Origin: Spirochaetales bacterium
GTDB taxonomy: Bacteria; Spirochaetota; Spirochaetia; Treponematales; UBA12059
Length of the DNA stretch: 11,062 nucleotides
Reading direction: 5' to 3'
Assembly (NCBI GenBank): GCA_016938515.1
Contig: JAFGUM010000374.1
Span: 1-11,062 of the forward strand
The notes below the pieces were generated by a model that saw only the letters and a list, made by a program, of their open reading frames with translations, searched no databases and was not told the DNA's origin. Positions 8,330 through 11,062 of this stretch are shown in pieces. Position numbers and translations under genes: made by a program. Numbering within the stretch: the stretch's first letter is position 1; each line of letters starts with the position of its first letter.

Positions 8330-8887
8330 ATGTCAGACAAGACGTACCTGAGCGAGATGAAGGAAATACGCGTAGACGAAAACAGCCCTTTGTTTGACAA
8401 GACTGGTATGCTGTACAAGGAATTTCCGTCTGATTACCGTCAGATACGATACTTTACGCTGCTCATCGTCCAATCTGCGCCGCTGGAAATAAAAGAGATA
8501 AACCTGCTGGAACAGCAGATCAGCGAGGTTATAAAGAACGCCGTAAAACACGGTAACCAGTGCGCCGTCGATAAAAAAGTCCGGGTCTGGTACTCCTTCG
8601 ATTCGACGCACGCGCACCTCATCGTCCAGGATCAGGGTGCCGGTTTCAAGGATCTGGAAAAATGGAACGAGTTCAACAAGAAGAGGCTTGAGATTCTGTC
8701 AGCGCAGGATTTTGAGAAACTGTCAGACTTCGTTTCTTTCCGAACGCTCAAGAGCGATGACAACGATGGCGGCAACGCGCTGTTTGCCGCTCTCGAGTAC
8801 TGGAACGGCGGCTTCGTGTTCAATGACTCACGCAACGCGGTCGCGATGCTCAAGAGCTTTCCACAAAAAAAACACGCGATAGGCTGA
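8330..8887 (+). CDS. HATPase-domain anti-sigma factor kinase-like protein (RsbW/SpoIIAB type), divergent
   Basis: This 185-residue protein fits the GHKL ATPase fold of RsbW/SpoIIAB and is the expected partner of the upstream STAS protein. The N box is SEVIKNAVKHGN, with E66 and N70 as catalytic and metal-binding positions. The G1 box is D101-QGAGF. The expected G2 box is altered to GGNALFAAL (147-155), where canonical proteins have GxGLxL. The ATP lid is longer and charged (about 106-145, rich in K, E and D). It ends with GGFVFNDSRNAVAMLKSF, matching the last two strands of the fold. It may still bind ATP and phosphorylate S56, or may only bind. AGGAG overlaps the STAS stop region, nine bases before the ATG. 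No sigma gene follows, so its target is unknown. Confidence 0.85.
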   Translation: MSDKTYLSEMKEIRVDENSPLFDKTGMLYKEFPSDYRQIRYFTLLIVQSAPLEIKEINLLEQQISEVIKNAVKHGNQCAVDKKVRVWYSFDSTHAHLIVQDQGAGFKDLEKWNEFNKKRLEILSAQDFEKLSDFVSFRTLKSDDNDGGNALFAALEYWNGGFVFNDSRNAVAMLKSFPQKKHAIG

Positions 8888-8909
8888 GTTACGGGTTCGA
8901 TACGCGTAT
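8865..8909 (-). terminator. Possible intrinsic terminator of the lipoprotein-PilZ operon, inside the end of the rsbW-like gene
   Basis: On the minus strand, ATACGCG (8909-8903) can pair with CGCGTGT (8878-8872), giving seven pairs with one G-U, directly followed by a run of T to 8865. The loop is long (24 bases), which weakens the call. The T run is the AAA-rich codons near the 3' end of the convergent gene. Confidence 0.35.
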
Positions 8910-10133
8910 TCCTTCCACTGAGTCGGAATCCTCGTCGGTGAAGGGTCTGCCGTACAGGTACTCGAACAGGAACCTGAAATCCTCCGGAGCCATGGACTTG
9001 AACTCGATGCCAAAATAACCCTCGCCGGCACCGACGTAGTGGCGGCGTATGGTTCCGCTCGCGTGTACCCGACGTTTGCTGGCGCTTAACCTGAGACTCA
9101 CCGCGGTGCCTTCCTTGAGGGCCTGGATGAGTTTCTGGTCGTTGCACGCGAAGAGCAAGCCTCCCGCCGAAACATCTACTACCTGTGTACCATAGCTTTG
9201 GTCCAGGCGTGGAGCGTCTTTGAAGTACCCGTGGAGCTTGAGCGACCAGGTAAACACCCGGGCGAACGCCAGAAACGTTTCCACCGCGTTAAGGTCGAAC
9301 GGCGGCTTTCCCGCCTGTTTGTTTATTACCGACGCGTACCCGATAGCGTAATCCTGGAATAAAAGCGGAACGATCAGCTCTGAAAGCACGCCAGAAGATC
9401 GTTTGGCCCTCTCGAATCTGGCTACTTCATCTTCTGCGAACTCACGATCCATACCGGTATCCACAAAATGCGCCAGAAAATCATCACGCGTCAGTATGGT
9501 GCGGTCTGCGAAAGGATCGCTGCGGGGAATCCCTGAAATAGCCGTGGGCAGGTAAAAGCACCGCCCGCTAGAAGCTACCAGGTGCTCCTCCAGATCCTCA
9601 GGCGATCGCTCCTTGAACATTACGATACCCCGGTCGCTTGCTATCGCCAGCGCTTTGCGCTCGAATTCGTTCATGAGGCCGCGGAGGTTGGCAGGATCAA
9701 ACTCAGACGAGACCTCTGGCTCCTTGGCCGGGTTGTAGGCTTCGCTGGCTGGAAAGTCCAGATCGTAGCGTTCACCGGCGAAGGAAAAGGACGCGGCCAG
9801 GTCGCCCGGAGGGGTAAGCCTGGCAAAACGCCTGCTCAGGTTTTTATACACCTTTTCTGGCATCTCCAGTACAAAACGCTTTTCTCCTGGCTCCAGTATC
9901 GAGGCTTTGAACGCTATGGTCTGGCCGCGTACGTTGTAGCGAAAATCGTACTGTATGCCTTTGCGGAGCAGTTGCAGCGGAACTTCGTGCGCGAACGTTA
10001 TCCTTGATCTGTCAACCTCGAGTATTCTGACCGTCCACTCGCTGCCTCCGGCGCTCATCGTTATAACCGAGCGCTCGCGCGCCGCTGTAGACAGCAGGAA
10101 TTCCCGCTCTATGCTTTTAACCAGGCTGGCCAT
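8889..10133 (-). CDS. YcgR-like PilZ protein with a GAF-like insert splitting the PilZ domain
   Basis: This 414-residue soluble protein should bind c-di-GMP. Residues about 1-95 form a beta-rich region like the N-terminal domain of YcgR. The PilZ RxxxR motif follows at R101-R105 (SRRFARL). The second PilZ motif, DxSxxG, is at D320-G325 (DVSAGG), and the rest of the barrel continues to about 395 (GYFGIEFKSM). In ordinary PilZ domains these motifs lie roughly 20-40 residues apart; here about 215 residues separate them. The later part of the insert (SELIVPLLFQDYAIGYASVINK, then a helix) looks like the C-terminal half of a GAF domain. The likely output is a c-di-GMP-dependent interaction, target unknown. 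ATG 10133 was chosen because GGAGG lies ten bases upstream; a GTG at 10199 has no ribosome site. A possible -10 TACAAT lies at 10162-10157. Confidence 0.85.
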   Translation of the reverse strand: MASLVKSIEREFLLSTAARERSVITMSAGGSEWTVRILEVDRSRITFAHEVPLQLLRKGIQYDFRYNVRGQTIAFKASILEPGEKRFVLEMPEKVYKNLSRRFARLTPPGDLAASFSFAGERYDLDFPASEAYNPAKEPEVSSEFDPANLRGLMNEFERKALAIASDRGIVMFKERSPEDLEEHLVASSGRCFYLPTAISGIPRSDPFADRTILTRDDFLAHFVDTGMDREFAEDEVARFERAKRSSGVLSELIVPLLFQDYAIGYASVINKQAGKPPFDLNAVETFLAFARVFTWSLKLHGYFKDAPRLDQSYGTQVVDVSAGGLLFACNDQKLIQALKEGTAVSLRLSASKRRVHASGTIRRHYVGAGEGYFGIEFKSMAPEDFRFLFEYLYGRPFTDEDSDSVEGIRVSNP

Positions 10134-10156
10134 GCGAAAGAAGCCTCCATTCGGCG

Positions 10157-10162
10157 ATTGTA
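10157..10162 (-). promoter_or_regulatory. Possible internal -10 box before the PilZ gene
   Basis: TACAAT on the minus strand matches five of six -10 positions and would start transcription just upstream of the GGAGG ribosome site of the PilZ gene. No -35 is recognisable. The 94-base gap between lipoprotein stop and PilZ start (10134-10227) shows nothing else. Confidence 0.2.
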
Positions 10163-10227
10163 ACCGTGTACCAATGATTGTGCCGCGAAACAGGGGCACT
10201 TACAAGATTGAAGACCAGAAAGCAGCG

Positions 10228-10998
10228 CTATTCATCACCGTTGGCGGAGCCACTCCCAGTACGTGTACGCGTGTACGGATCCCAGCTTCCCCAATCGGCA
10301 TACTCCCGCAGCAACGCCTCGATATCGAGCTCAAGGTGCTCCACTACCCACGCGCCCTTGTCCCCAGGGCTTAGTAGAATGAGTCCCGTAGCCGCGCGCG
10401 GCACCGCTGCTTCCTGGGCATCGCCGACGCTGGCCAGGAGGCGCAGCGGCACGCTCATCGCGCCGCCTGGTACCGCCTGGCTTTCCCCGAAGCGAACGTC
10501 TCGTACCACCAGGGGTGGTCCTGCCGGCTCGTCATACAGGAGCCGGGAGATGGCAGCCATATCCGGGGAGAATATATCGTACGGCAAGGAGCCTTTCATA
10601 AAGCCCTCGCGTATCTTTGACAAGGTGGTAGACAGTTGCTGATTTGCGGGCAGAGAACTCAGCGTGCCAATTTCAAAGTCGGCGGCTGGCACCGCGTCAA
10701 ATGGACGATGTATCAGAAACCGGTCGTGTCCCGCGAGGCTGGACGACGGTGGCGATGTCACCGTCTTCTGCTGGCTGCGTTGAGGTGTCTTGGCATCTGC
10801 TGACTCCGGCTCCTGGGCTGGCGTCATGGGGACGGCTCTGGCTTCGGCTTGTGGCGCGGGTTCTGGCTGCGCGTTTTGCGTAGCCGGCGTTTCCGCGGCA
10901 GCCGGGCGACGCGAGCACGAGCTGGCAGTGACGGCCAAGCACAGCGACACACCAGCGAGAGTCATGATGAGGATACGAGATGATGGAAGACGCGTCAT
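10228..10998 (-). CDS. Putative lipoprotein of unknown function
   Basis: I do not recognise this 256-residue protein. The N-terminus has arginines at 3 and 8, a hydrophobic core (ILIMTLAGVSLCLAVTA) and Cys28 in ASSC, a relaxed lipobox of the kind spirochaetes use, so export and lipid attachment are likely. Residues about 29-85 are a low-complexity linker rich in Ala, Pro, Glu and Gln, which would hold the folded part away from the membrane. The folded part (about 88-256) has blocks such as RFLIHRPFDAVP, SLPYDIFSPDMAAISRLL and GAWVVEHLELDIEALLREYA. It ends in a Thr/Arg/Gly/Ser-rich tail. Upstream of ATG 10998 there is no ribosome site, and the candidate promoter would start the RNA at about the ATG, so translation may be leaderless. 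It lies upstream of the PilZ gene, 94 bases away, probably in the same operon. Confidence 0.75.
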   Translation of the reverse strand: MTRLPSSRILIMTLAGVSLCLAVTASSCSRRPAAAETPATQNAQPEPAPQAEARAVPMTPAQEPESADAKTPQRSQQKTVTSPPSSSLAGHDRFLIHRPFDAVPAADFEIGTLSSLPANQQLSTTLSKIREGFMKGSLPYDIFSPDMAAISRLLYDEPAGPPLVVRDVRFGESQAVPGGAMSVPLRLLASVGDAQEAAVPRAATGLILLSPGDKGAWVVEHLELDIEALLREYADWGSWDPYTRTRTGSGSANGDE

Positions 10999-11000
10999 CG

Positions 11001-11009
11001 TGGTATAGT
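11001..11009 (+). promoter_or_regulatory. Extended -10 promoter for the gene starting at 11055
   Basis: TGGTATAGT contains an upstream TGn followed by TATAGT, matching five of six -10 positions. No -35 is evident, as is often true of extended -10 promoters. It would start RNA near 11016, giving a leader of about 39 bases. It shares bases with the minus-strand -10 box of the lipoprotein gene. Confidence 0.35.
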
Positions 11010-11035
11010 ATCACCGGATGGTGCCTGCTCATCAA
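11007..11035 (-). promoter_or_regulatory. Candidate promoter of the lipoprotein-PilZ operon
   Basis: Read on the minus strand, TTGATG (11035-11030) and GATACT (11012-11007) are separated by 17 bases, each matching four of six consensus positions. The predicted RNA start, near 11000, falls within a few bases of ATG 10998. Confidence 0.35.
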
Positions 11036-11054
11036 CAGGGCCATGGAGGTTGTG

Positions 11055-11062
11055 ATGGGTAA
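11055..11062 (+). CDS. Start of an unidentified gene cut by the right edge
   Basis: Only ATG GGT and two more bases are in the window, so no product can be named. The evidence is the strong ribosome site GGAGG at 11045-11049, five bases before the ATG, together with the extended -10 sequence upstream. An in-frame ATG at 11043 is less likely because it overlaps that site. Confidence 0.4.

Noticed and set aside
10134..10199. GTG start that would lengthen the PilZ protein by 22 residues
   Set aside because: No ribosome site precedes it, while ATG 10133 has GGAGG upstream.

Overview
The window looks like chromosomal DNA from a spirochaete, most likely Spirochaetales (inference, moderate confidence). 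GC is moderately high, by eye about 55-57%. It combines c-di-GMP signalling genes, an RsbU/RsbV/RsbW-type partner-switching trio without an adjacent sigma gene, a very large TPR protein and a lipoprotein with a relaxed lipobox. That mix resembles treponeme and spirochaete genomes as I recall them. I see no tRNA, rRNA, CRISPR array, insertion sequence or phage gene, so it reads as ordinary, densely packed chromosome.

Layout. (1) Bases 1-5833 are one minus-strand operon, read right to left. It holds a large degenerate cyclase/ATPase-like TPR protein, an RlmM-like rRNA 2'-O-methyltransferase (ATGA overlap), a membrane-bound dCache-GGDEF diguanylate cyclase (12 bp later) and the start of a GH20 beta-N-acetylhexosaminidase that runs off the left edge. 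(2) Bases 5834-6011 are a divergent control region with candidate promoters in both directions and a short structured leader. (3) Bases 6012-8887 are a plus-strand operon: a 7-TM/GAF/PP2C phosphatase (RsbU/SpoIIE type), a STAS anti-anti-sigma factor (RsbV type) and an HATPase anti-sigma kinase-like protein (RsbW type). (4) Bases 8889-10998 are a minus-strand pair, a putative lipoprotein followed by a PilZ protein. It converges on the rsbW-like gene with a single base between stop codons. (5) Bases 10999-11054 are a second divergent promoter region, leading on the plus strand to a gene of which only the start codon and one further codon are visible.

How the genes may work together. The trio is a complete partner-switch circuit. 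The membrane phosphatase should remove phosphate from the STAS serine in response to a signal, and the STAS protein should then titrate the kinase-like protein away from an unknown target. The diguanylate cyclase makes c-di-GMP and the PilZ protein should bind it, so second-messenger signalling flanks the partner switch on both sides. Functional coupling is inferred only from proximity. The most unusual items are a PilZ domain apparently split by a GAF-like insert of about 200 residues, a three-part signalling protein whose cyclase and ATPase parts both look catalytically dead, an RsbW-like protein with an altered ATP lid, and a terminator-like structure for the PilZ operon inside the end of the rsbW-like gene.
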